Assembly (NCBI RefSeq): GCF_009650765.1
Contig: NZ_CP045740.1
Location: forward strand, 4,688,001 to 4,752,000
DNA from: Streptomyces sp. SUK 48
GTDB lineage: Bacteria > Actinomycetota > Actinomycetes > Streptomycetales > Streptomycetaceae
Direction: 5' to 3'
Length of the DNA stretch: 64,000 bases
The notes below the pieces were generated by a model. The model was given only the letters and a program-made list of their open reading frames with translations, had not been told where the DNA came from and did no database searches. This document shows positions 32,152-39,451 of this stretch, in pieces; the first letter of the stretch is position 1; each line of letters begins with the position of its first letter. The position numbers and the translations under genes are program-made.

Positions 32152-33294
32152 ATGGATTTCGGGTTCAGTGACGAGGACGAAGACTTTCGAGGTGAGGTGA
32201 GGGCGTGGCTCGCGGCTCACGCCGATCCGGCGGCCGGCCGCAGGGACTGGGAACGGACCCTCGGCAAGGACGGCTGGATCGGGCTCGGCTGGGCGGAGGA
32301 CGGTTACGGGAACCGGACCGGGACGCTCACCGGGCAGGTCGTCTGGGCCGAGGAGTACGCGCGTTCCGGAGCGCCGGCCAGATCGGGGCACATCGGGGAG
32401 AACCTGTTCGCGCCCACGCTGATCAGGCACGGGACCGAGGAGCAGAAGCGGCGCTTCCTGCCGCCCGTCGCGGCCGGGGAAGAACTCTGGTGCCAGGGGT
32501 ACAGCGAGCCCGGTGCCGGGTCCGATCTCGCGGCGGTGCGGACGAAGGCCGTACGCGAGGGCGCGCACCACCGGGTCACCGGGCAGAAGATCTGGACCTC
32601 CCTCGCCCACGAGGCCGACTGGTGCTTCGTGCTGGCGCGGACCGAGGAGGGGGCGCGGCGGCATCACGGGCTGAGTTTCCTGCTCGTGCCGATGGACCAG
32701 CCGGGCCGGATCGAGGTACGGCCGATCCGGCAGCTGACCGGGACCAGCGACTTCAACGAGGTCTTCTTCGACGGTGCCAGGGCGGAGCACGTCGTCGGCG
32801 CGGAGGGCGACGGGTGGCGCGTGGCGATGAGCCTGCTCGGCTTCGAGCGGGGGGTGTCCACGCTGGCCCAGCAGATCGGATTCGGCCAGGAGTTGCGGAG
32901 AATCGTCGAGACGGCCGTACGCACCGGCGCCGCGCGCGACCCCCTCCTGCGGGACCGCCTGGTCCGCCAGTGGGCCGAGCTGCGCACCATGCGCTGGCAC
33001 GCGCTGCGCACCCTGGGCGGCGCGGACGAGCCCGCCGCGCCCAGCGTCGCCAAGCTGCTGTGGGGCAACTGGCACCAGCGCCTCGGCGAGTTGGCCGTAC
33101 AGGTGCGGGGCGCACAGGCGGGGGTGGGGCCCCGGGAGTGGTCGGCCGAGGAGCCGTACCGGATCGACGCGGACCAGCACCTGTTCCTCTTCTCCCGGGC
33201 CGACACGATCTACGGCGGCTCGGACCAGATCCAGCGCACGATCATCGCCGAGCGCGTGCTCGGCCTGCCCAGGGAGCCGAAGGGGGTCCGGTGA
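32152..33294 (+). CDS. Acyl-CoA dehydrogenase, larger subunit type
   Basis: 380 residues from ATG 32152 (GGAGGCGGGGAG upstream). The motifs are ELWCQGYSEPGAGSDLAAVR, GQKIWTSLAHEADWCFVLAR, LTGTSDFNEVFFDGARAEHV and C-terminal TIYGGSDQIQRTIIAERVLG. Like the protein at 26810, it lacks a Glu immediately before the G-S/T pair (Y-G-G-S). It may therefore pair with a GFTWE-type partner such as 47568. Its stop overlaps the start of the alcohol dehydrogenase (TGATG). Confidence 0.9.
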   Translation: MDFGFSDEDEDFRGEVRAWLAAHADPAAGRRDWERTLGKDGWIGLGWAEDGYGNRTGTLTGQVVWAEEYARSGAPARSGHIGENLFAPTLIRHGTEEQKRRFLPPVAAGEELWCQGYSEPGAGSDLAAVRTKAVREGAHHRVTGQKIWTSLAHEADWCFVLARTEEGARRHHGLSFLLVPMDQPGRIEVRPIRQLTGTSDFNEVFFDGARAEHVVGAEGDGWRVAMSLLGFERGVSTLAQQIGFGQELRRIVETAVRTGAARDPLLRDRLVRQWAELRTMRWHALRTLGGADEPAAPSVAKLLWGNWHQRLGELAVQVRGAQAGVGPREWSAEEPYRIDADQHLFLFSRADTIYGGSDQIQRTIIAERVLGLPREPKGVR

Positions 33295-34346
33295 TGCGGG
33301 GTGTGGTGTTCGACGGCCGGCGGGTACGGGTGGTGGACGACCTGGCGGTACGGGAGCCGGGGCCGGGCGAGGTCCTGGTCGCGATCGCGGCGGCGGGACT
33401 GTGCCACAGCGATCTGTCGGTGGTGGACGGCACCATCCCGTTCCCGGTCCCGGTGGTGCTCGGGCACGAGGGCGCCGGGGTGGTGGAGGCGGTCGGCGCG
33501 GGGGTCACCCATGTCGCGCCCGGCGACCATGTGGCCCTGTCCACGCTCGCCAGCTGCGGCACCTGCCCGGAGTGCGACCGGGGCCGCCCGACCATGTGCC
33601 GGCAGGCGATCGGGCGCCCGCAGCGGCCGTTCACCCTGGCCGGGGCGGAGCCCGTCCACCAGTTCGCCGCCAGCTCCGCCTTCGCGGAACGCACCGTCGT
33701 CCGGGCCGTCCAGGCGGTCCGTGTCCCCCGTGACCTCCCGCTGGAGTCCGCCGCGCTGATCGGCTGCGGGGTGCTCACCGGGGTGGGCGCCGTGCTGAAC
33801 CGGGCCCGGGTGCGGTGCGGGGACAGCGTCGTCGTCCTCGGCACCGGCGGCATCGGCCTGAACGTGCTCCAGGGGGCGCGGCTCGCGGGCGCCCTGCGGA
33901 TCGTGGCCGTGGACACCAACCCGGCGAAGGCGGCGATGGCCCGGGAGTTCGGCGCGACCGACTTCCTCACCTCGGCGGACGCGGTGCGGGAGCTGCTGCC
34001 GACGGGGGCGGACCACGTCTTCGAGTGCGTCGGCCGGGTGGAGCTGATCCGGCAGGCCGTCGACCTCCTCGACCGGCACGGCCAGGCGATCCTCCTCGGC
34101 GTGCCCCCGGCCGCCGCCGAGGCGTCCTTCCGGGTCTCCACCCTCTACCTGGACAAGTCGGTCCTGGGCTGCCGCTACGGCTCCGCCCGCCCCCAGCACG
34201 ACATCGCCCTGTACGCCGACCTGTACCGCCAAGGGCGCCTGCTGCTGGACGAGTTGGTGTCGGCGGTGTACCCGGTGGAGGACTTCGAGAAGGCCCGGGC
34301 GGACGCGGAGGCGGGACGGGTGGCACGGGCGGTGCTCACGTTCTGA
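33294..34346 (+). CDS. Zinc-dependent alcohol dehydrogenase (MDR family)
   Basis: 350 residues. Catalytic zinc ligands lie in AGLCHSDLSVVDG and VLGHEGAGVV, and the structural zinc site in CGTCPECDRGRPTMC. The Rossmann motif is VVLGTGGIGLNVLQGARLAG, followed by IVAVDTNPAKAAMAREFGAT, so the cofactor is NAD rather than NADP. It is translationally coupled to the acyl-CoA dehydrogenase. It probably oxidises an alcohol or formaldehyde-like side product of the pathway. Its stop codon is the first element of a 15-bp tandem repeat. Confidence 0.9.
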   Translation: MRGVVFDGRRVRVVDDLAVREPGPGEVLVAIAAAGLCHSDLSVVDGTIPFPVPVVLGHEGAGVVEAVGAGVTHVAPGDHVALSTLASCGTCPECDRGRPTMCRQAIGRPQRPFTLAGAEPVHQFAASSAFAERTVVRAVQAVRVPRDLPLESAALIGCGVLTGVGAVLNRARVRCGDSVVVLGTGGIGLNVLQGARLAGALRIVAVDTNPAKAAMAREFGATDFLTSADAVRELLPTGADHVFECVGRVELIRQAVDLLDRHGQAILLGVPPAAAEASFRVSTLYLDKSVLGCRYGSARPQHDIALYADLYRQGRLLLDELVSAVYPVEDFEKARADAEAGRVARAVLTF

Positions 34347-34401
34347 CACGAACGCCTCTGACACGAACGCCTCTGACACGAACGCTTCCGACACGAACGC
34401 G
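34342..34401. repeat. 15-bp tandem repeat, four copies, starting at a stop codon
   Basis: Units TCTGACACGAACGCC at 34342, 34357 and (last base T) 34372, plus TCCGACACGAACGCG at 34387. The TGA stop of the alcohol dehydrogenase is in the first unit (34344-34346). The array fills most of the 77-bp gap to the convergent AraC-type regulator. Confidence 0.92.
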
Positions 34402-34423
34402 CGCCCTGTCCCGGGCGGCGCCC

Positions 34424-35458
34424 TCAGGCGTCCGCGGCCAGCGCCCTGAACGTCCGCCGGTACGTCGTCGGTGTCACCCCCAGCGCCTGCTGCATGTGCT
34501 GCCGCATCGACTGTGCCGTGCCGAAGCCCGAGGTCCGGGCCACCCGGTCCATGGAGAGGTCGGTGGACTCCAGCAACTGCCGGGCCCGTTCGATCCGTTG
34601 CCGGGTGAGCCACTGGCCGGGGCTGACGCCGACCTCCTCGCGGAAGCGGCGGGTGAAGGTGCGTACCGACATGGCCTCCTGCTCGGCCAGGTCGCGCAGC
34701 TGGATCGGCTCGTGCAGCCGGGCCAGCGCCCAGGCGCGGGCGCCGGTGGTGGTGGCGAGCTGGGGGTCGGGCACCGGGCGCTCTATGTACTGGGCCTGGC
34801 CGCCGTCGCGGTGCGGGGGGACGACCATGCGCCGGGCCACGTCGTTGGCGACGGCCGTGCCGTGGTCGCGGCGGACCATGTGCAGGCACAGATCGATCCC
34901 GGCGGCCACCCCGGCCGAGGTCAGCACGTCCCCGTCGTCGATGAACAGCACGTCCGCGTCCATCCGGACGCGCGGGAACAGCCGCTGGAAGTGGTCCGCC
35001 TCGGCCCAGTGGGTGGTCGCCGGGCGGCCGTCGAGATATCCGGCGGCGGCGAGGACGTACACCCCGGTGCAGATGGAGGCGAGCCGGGTGCCGGGCCGGA
35101 CCAGGGCGAGCGCGGCGGCCAGCTCCCCGGTCAGCCGGCCCTCCTCGAAGACCGGGCCCAGCTCGTACGACGCCGGGACGATCACCGTGTCGGCGCGGGC
35201 CAGCGCCTCCGGGCCGTGGGGCACGTGCACGGCGAAGTCGGCGTCCGTCTCCACCGGGCCCGGGGGCCGTACCGAGCAGGTGAAGACCTCGTACAGCGAC
35301 CGGCCCCGGGCGTCCCTGGGGCGGCCGAAGACACGGTGCGGGATGCCCAGTTCGAAGGGGAGCAGCCCGTCCAGGGCGAGGACGGCGACCCGGTGCGGAC
35401 GGAACTCCTCGGCGGCCTCCACGGCCCGGTCGGCATTCATGGCCCGATCGACACGCAT
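34424..35458 (-). CDS. GlxA-type AraC-family regulator with DJ-1/PfpI domain
   Basis: 344 residues. The N-terminal glutamine-amidotransferase-like (DJ-1/PfpI) domain includes VAVLALDGLLPFELGIPHRV and the cysteine elbow LASICTGVYVLAAAGYLDGR. The C-terminal AraC HTH includes IQLRDLAEQEAMSVRTFTRR, then FGTAQSMRQHMQQALGVTPT. It may start at ATG 35458 or seven codons later. It lies between the catabolic operon and an MFS gene and is divergent from the latter. Its target is unknown. Confidence 0.92.
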   Translation of the reverse strand: MRVDRAMNADRAVEAAEEFRPHRVAVLALDGLLPFELGIPHRVFGRPRDARGRSLYEVFTCSVRPPGPVETDADFAVHVPHGPEALARADTVIVPASYELGPVFEEGRLTGELAAALALVRPGTRLASICTGVYVLAAAGYLDGRPATTHWAEADHFQRLFPRVRMDADVLFIDDGDVLTSAGVAAGIDLCLHMVRRDHGTAVANDVARRMVVPPHRDGGQAQYIERPVPDPQLATTTGARAWALARLHEPIQLRDLAEQEAMSVRTFTRRFREEVGVSPGQWLTRQRIERARQLLESTDLSMDRVARTSGFGTAQSMRQHMQQALGVTPTTYRRTFRALAADA

Positions 35459-35511
35459 GGCCCGATCCTAGCGAACGCTGTCCTTCGGGCCACTCGATGC
35501 ACGGGAAGGAA

Positions 35512-36849
35512 ATGCGGACGCTGGAGGACGTGACTCAGACAAACCCCGCCGCCGTCCCCGCCCCGGCCGCCCCGCCCGATCCGCGCCCGACGCGCACTCG
35601 CCCGCACCGCGCCTGGTTCGTCGCGGCCGTCACCTTCGTCACGATCACCGGTGCGGCCGCCTTCCGCTCCCTGCCCAGCCTGCTGATCGACCCCCTGCAC
35701 CAGGAGTTCGGCTGGTCGCGCGGCACGATCGGCGCGGCCGTCTCCCTCAATCTCGCGCTCTACGGCGTGACCGCGCCGTTCGCCGCCGCGCTGATGGACC
35801 GCTTCGGCATCCGGCGGGTGGTCGCGGCGGCGCTGACCGTGATCGCGCTCGGCTCCGGGCTGACCGTGTGGATGACGGCGGCGTGGCAGCTGTGGCTGTG
35901 CTGGGGGCTGCTCGTCGGGCTCGGCACCGGCTCGATGGCGCTGGCCTTCGCGGCGACGGTCACCAACCGCTGGTTCACCGAGCGCCGGGGACTGGTCACC
36001 GGCATCCTGACCGCCGCGTCCGCCTCCGGGCAGCTGGTCTTCCTGCCGCTGCTGTCCTGGGTGGTCGAGCACCACGGCTGGCGGCCCGCCGCCGTGACCG
36101 TCGCGCTCGCCGCCCTGGCCGTGGTGCCCTTCGTCTGGCTGCTGCTGCGCGACCACCCGGCCGATATCGGGCAGAACCCCTACGGGTCGCAGGAGTTCCT
36201 ACCGAAGCCGCCCCCGGCGACGGGCGCCGCCCGGCGCACCCTCAAGGTTCTGTCGGTCTCCGTGCGCACCGGCACCTTCTGGCTCCTCGCCGGCACCTTC
36301 GCGATCTGCGGCGCCTCCACCAACGGCCTGATCCAGACCCACTTCGTGCCCGCCGAGCACGACCACGGCATGCCGGTGACGACGGCGGCCTCGCTGCTCG
36401 CGGTGATCGGGGTGTTCGACGTCGTCGGCACCATCGCCTCCGGATGGTTCACCGACCGCTTCGAGCCCCGCCGCCTGCTGGCGGTCTACTACGCCCTGCG
36501 CGGCCTGTCCCTGGTCTTCCTGCCGATGCTGCTGGCCCCCTCGGTCCACCCGCCGATGCTGTTCTTCATCGTCTTCTACGGCCTCGACTGGGTGGCCACC
36601 GTCCCGCCCACCCTCGCCCTGTGCCGTGAGCGGTTCGGCGAGGACAGCGCGATCGTCTTCGGCTGGGTGCTGGCCTCCCACCAGATCGGCGCCGCGCTCG
36701 TGGCCTACCTCGGCGGCCTCGCCCGTGATGTCTTCGGCTCCTACGACCTCGTCTGGTACGCCTCGGGCACGCTGTGCGCGGCGGCGGCGCTGATGTCCCT
36801 GGTGATCCGCAGGGTCCGCCCGCCCGAGCCGGTCCCCGCCATGGGCTGA
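35512..36849 (+). CDS. MFS transporter
   Basis: About 445 residues with twelve predicted spans, e.g. AWFVAAVTFVTITGAAAFRS and LVWYASGTLCAAAALMSLVI. The motif-A-like loop AALMDRFGIRRVV between spans 2 and 3 is present, with the counterpart GWFTDRFEPRRLL in the second half. The oxalate/formate and monocarboxylate antiporter-like layout suggests carboxylate uptake. Its position in the catabolic region makes it a candidate importer of the growth substrate. The start is uncertain (35497, 35512 or GTG 35530, each with a purine-rich upstream). Confidence 0.85.
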   Translation: MRTLEDVTQTNPAAVPAPAAPPDPRPTRTRPHRAWFVAAVTFVTITGAAAFRSLPSLLIDPLHQEFGWSRGTIGAAVSLNLALYGVTAPFAAALMDRFGIRRVVAAALTVIALGSGLTVWMTAAWQLWLCWGLLVGLGTGSMALAFAATVTNRWFTERRGLVTGILTAASASGQLVFLPLLSWVVEHHGWRPAAVTVALAALAVVPFVWLLLRDHPADIGQNPYGSQEFLPKPPPATGAARRTLKVLSVSVRTGTFWLLAGTFAICGASTNGLIQTHFVPAEHDHGMPVTTAASLLAVIGVFDVVGTIASGWFTDRFEPRRLLAVYYALRGLSLVFLPMLLAPSVHPPMLFFIVFYGLDWVATVPPTLALCRERFGEDSAIVFGWVLASHQIGAALVAYLGGLARDVFGSYDLVWYASGTLCAAAALMSLVIRRVRPPEPVPAMG

Positions 36850-36918
36850 CGGTGGGGCCGGTCAGGTCGTCGTGCGCCCCCTGGGCCGCGGGTCGGAGCG
36901 CGGCCGGGGATCACGGGG

Positions 36919-37635
36919 TCAGTGGGGCAGGCCGATGTACTGGCCCATGGCGGTGGCCGCGTGGGTGAAGAAGGCGGCCGGGTCGGCGGCGACACCCGCG
37001 ATATGGCCGTTGACCTCGAAGCCGACCATGCCGTGCAGCTGGGTCCAGACGATCAGCATGCGGGTGATGACCGGGGTGGGCAGGCCGCTCAGCATGCCCT
37101 GGGCCAGCGGCTCGATCGTGCGGGCCATGCCCTCGGACAGCTCGGGCGCGGGCACATGGTCCACGGCGAGTTCGCCGGCCGCCAACGCCTCGCGGACCAG
37201 GCCGAGCAGGACCAGGACCGTGCGGGCGCCCGCGGCCATCGTCTCCGGCGGGGCGTCGTAACCGGGCACCGGGCGGCCCCAGATCAGCACGTACTCCTCG
37301 GGGTGGGCGAGCGCCCACGCGCGGACGCCCTCGCAGCACGCGACCCAGCGGCCCAGCGGCTCGGCCCCGGCCTTCTGGGCCTCGGCCGCGGCCCGCTCCG
37401 CGCTGTCGCCCATCGCGTTGTAGGCGGCCAGCACCAGGTCGGTCAACAGGGCGTCCCGGTCCGGGAACCGCTCCTCGATCAGGGCCGGGTCGACGCCGGC
37501 CGCGCGGGCCAGCCCGGCCGGGTCCAGGTCGACGCGGTGCCGGGCCGCGAGGCGTCCGCCCGCCTCGGCCTTCAGCCGGGAGACGGCCGCGTCGAGGCTG
37601 TCCTGGCGGGGGTCATGGGCTTCGGAAGTCGTCAT
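36919..37635 (-). CDS. TetR/AcrR-family regulator
   Basis: 238 residues. The N-terminal HTH is LDPAGLARAAGVDPALIEER followed by FPDRDALLTDLV, somewhat degenerate for TetR. The C-terminal part looks like the TetR_C_13 type (WVACCEGVRAWALAHPEEYV, MLIVWTQLHGMVGFEVNGHI). Upstream is an inverted repeat ATTAC-N7-GTAAT (37671-37687) unlike the regulon palindrome, which may be its own operator. Confidence 0.85.
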   Translation of the reverse strand: MTTSEAHDPRQDSLDAAVSRLKAEAGGRLAARHRVDLDPAGLARAAGVDPALIEERFPDRDALLTDLVLAAYNAMGDSAERAAAEAQKAGAEPLGRWVACCEGVRAWALAHPEEYVLIWGRPVPGYDAPPETMAAGARTVLVLLGLVREALAAGELAVDHVPAPELSEGMARTIEPLAQGMLSGLPTPVITRMLIVWTQLHGMVGFEVNGHIAGVAADPAAFFTHAATAMGQYIGLPH

Positions 37636-37670
37636 GATCCCGACCCTGTCAGAGGTCCCGCATCGCGTCG

Positions 37671-37687
37671 ATTACATGGCGGGTAAT
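37671..37687. promoter_or_regulatory. Inverted repeat ATTAC-N7-GTAAT, candidate TetR auto-operator
   Basis: Perfect 5-bp arms, 36 bp upstream of the TetR gene start at 37635, in a locally AT-rich spot. It is distinct from the CTGACGG palindromes. Confidence 0.35.
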
Positions 37688-37841
37688 GCGGCGTGTACGC
37701 GGCTGGTTCCGGCCAAGTGGTCCGGTAGCGGGTCCCGTCGGTGTGGAACGGCGGTCAGGCGGGCTCCGGCCTTGTGGCGGCGGCGAGTCCGTCGACGGGA
37801 GCGCCGAGGCCCAGGGCCACCGCGAGGTCCGCCGGGCCAGG

Positions 37842-38438
37842 CTAGTCGGCGAGCCGTCCGAACCGGCCGCGGTGGAAGAGGAGCGGGGCCGGGGGGTCCT
37901 CGGTGGTGCCGAGGGCGTCGACGCGGCCGGTCACGATCAGGTGGTCGCCGCCGGGATGGACCGCGTGGACGGTGCAGTCGATCCAGGCGGCCGCGCCCAG
38001 GAGTCTGGGGGACCCCGTACGGGGCGCGGGGGTGTGCGGGACGCCCGCGAACTTGTCGGCGCCGCGCACCGCGAAGGCCCGGCACAGCTCGGCCTGGCCG
38101 GCGCCGAGGATGTTGACGCAGAAGACGCCGGCGCGGGCGATGCGGGGCCAGGTGGTGGACGTACGGGCCACCATGAAGCAGACCAGGGGCGGGTCGAGGG
38201 AGAGCGAGGAGAAGGACTGGCAGGCGAATCCGGCCGGGCCGCGCTCGCCCTCGGCGGCCGGTGCCGTGATGACCGTGACCCCGCTCGCGAAGGTGCCGAG
38301 GACGCGGCGGAACTCGGCCTGGTCCACCGGCGCCCGCTCGTCCGCCCGCACGCAGCGCAGCTCCGGGCGCGGCAGCGGGTCCACCGGGTTCAGGCCCAGA
38401 TAGCGGACGGCTGCGGCGGCGGCTCCTGCGTGTCCCAT
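37842..38438 (-). CDS. Flavin reductase family protein
   Basis: 198 residues from ATG 38438 after GGAGGGGTG. The flavin-reductase-like fold shows FRRVLGTFASGVTVITAPAA, then PAGFACQSFSSLSLDPPLVC and GVFCVNILGAGQAELCRAFA. It is of the HpaC/HsaB type, which supplies reduced FMN or FAD to a two-component monooxygenase. No matching monooxygenase large subunit is seen beside it, so its partner must be elsewhere or its role different. A regulon palindrome lies 17 bp upstream. Confidence 0.88.
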   Translation of the reverse strand: MGHAGAAAAAVRYLGLNPVDPLPRPELRCVRADERAPVDQAEFRRVLGTFASGVTVITAPAAEGERGPAGFACQSFSSLSLDPPLVCFMVARTSTTWPRIARAGVFCVNILGAGQAELCRAFAVRGADKFAGVPHTPAPRTGSPRLLGAAAWIDCTVHAVHPGGDHLIVTGRVDALGTTEDPPAPLLFHRGRFGRLAD

Positions 38439-38454
38439 CACCCCTCCATTGAAG

Positions 38455-38469
38455 CTGACAGGGCGTCAG
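38455..38469. promoter_or_regulatory. Catabolic-regulon palindrome CTGACAGGGCGTCAG
   Basis: Two mismatches to CTGACGGNCCGTCAG. It lies 17 bp upstream of the flavin reductase start. The roughly 190 bp beyond it, up to the crotonase stop at 38660, hold no gene that I can support. Confidence 0.7.
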
Positions 38470-38659
38470 GCGGGAAGGGGTGCGGAGGGTCGCGCGGGAG
38501 CGCGGAGGGTCAGGCCGGGTGGACGAGGACGGCGTAGGCGCGCGCGTACGAACGCCCGAGGGCGGGCGCGGCCGGTCCGCGGTGCGCCGGGACGCCGAAG
38601 CGGCCTCGCTGATACGGCCGTTGACCCGGACCTCGGCGGTGTCCTCGCCGTGGGAGGTC

Positions 38660-39451
38660 TCAACGCCCCTGGAATCGCGGGCCTCTTCGCTCCGTGAACG
38701 CCCGCAGGCCCTCCCCGGCGTCCTCCGTGGCCAGGTTGATCTCCTGCGCCCACGCCTCCGCCGCGAAGGCGGAGGGGCGGTCGCTGTCGAGGGAGGAGTT
38801 GAGGAGGTGCTTGGTCAGGGCGAGGGCACGGGTCGGGCCGGCGGCGAGACGGCCGGCCCAATCGCGGGCCGTCTTCGCCAGCTCCCCCTCCGGGACGACC
38901 CGGTTGACGAGGCCGAGCCGCTCCGCCTCCGGCGCGGACAGCGCGTCGCCGAAGAACATCAGCTCCTTCGCCCGCTGGAGGCCGGTCAGCCGGGGCAGGA
39001 GGTAGGCCCCGCCCGCGTCCGGTACGAGCCCGCGCCGTACGAAGACCTCGATGAAACGGGCCGGCTCGGCGGCCAGGACCAGATCGCAGGCGAGGGCGAG
39101 ATGCGCGCCGAGGCCCGCCGCCGTGCCGTTGACCGCCGCGATCACCGGCTTCTCGCAGTCGAGGACGGCGGCGATCAGGCGCTGGGCGCCGGTGCGCAGG
39201 GTGCGGGCCACGTCGCCCGGTATCCGGGTGGCGGGCGGGCCGTCCGTCCCGGAGCGCAGGTCGGCGCCCGCGCAGAAGCCCCGGCCCGTGCCGGTGAGCA
39301 CCACCGCCCGCACGGACGGGTCGGCGGACGCCTCGGCCAGCAGCTCGACGAGGCGGTCGCGCAGCGCGGGGGTGAGGGCGTTCAGGGTCTCGGGACGGTT
39401 CAGGGTGAGGTACGAGACGTGGTCGCGCACCTCGTGGCCGAGCCCGGTCAT
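38660..39451 (-). CDS. Enoyl-CoA hydratase/isomerase (crotonase family)
   Basis: 263 residues from ATG 39451, in a 4-bp overlap with the upstream gene. Crotonase features: VSYLTLNRPETLNALTPAL, VLTGTGRGFCAGADLRS (oxyanion-hole loop with A-G-A-D), AAVNGTAAGLGAHLALACDL (second oxyanion glycine) and RGLVPDAGGAYLLPRLTG. The downstream Asp/Gly pattern resembles the PaaG/EchA branch. It likely hydrates or isomerises an enoyl-CoA intermediate. Confidence 0.92.
   Translation of the reverse strand: MTGLGHEVRDHVSYLTLNRPETLNALTPALRDRLVELLAEASADPSVRAVVLTGTGRGFCAGADLRSGTDGPPATRIPGDVARTLRTGAQRLIAAVLDCEKPVIAAVNGTAAGLGAHLALACDLVLAAEPARFIEVFVRRGLVPDAGGAYLLPRLTGLQRAKELMFFGDALSAPEAERLGLVNRVVPEGELAKTARDWAGRLAAGPTRALALTKHLLNSSLDSDRPSAFAAEAWAQEINLATEDAGEGLRAFTERRGPRFQGR

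Noticed and set aside
36846..36865. CTGAC...GTCAG inverted repeat at the end of the MFS gene as another regulon site
   Set aside because: Arms are separated by 10 bp instead of 5, it overlaps the stop codon and lies between convergent gene ends, where an operator makes little sense.
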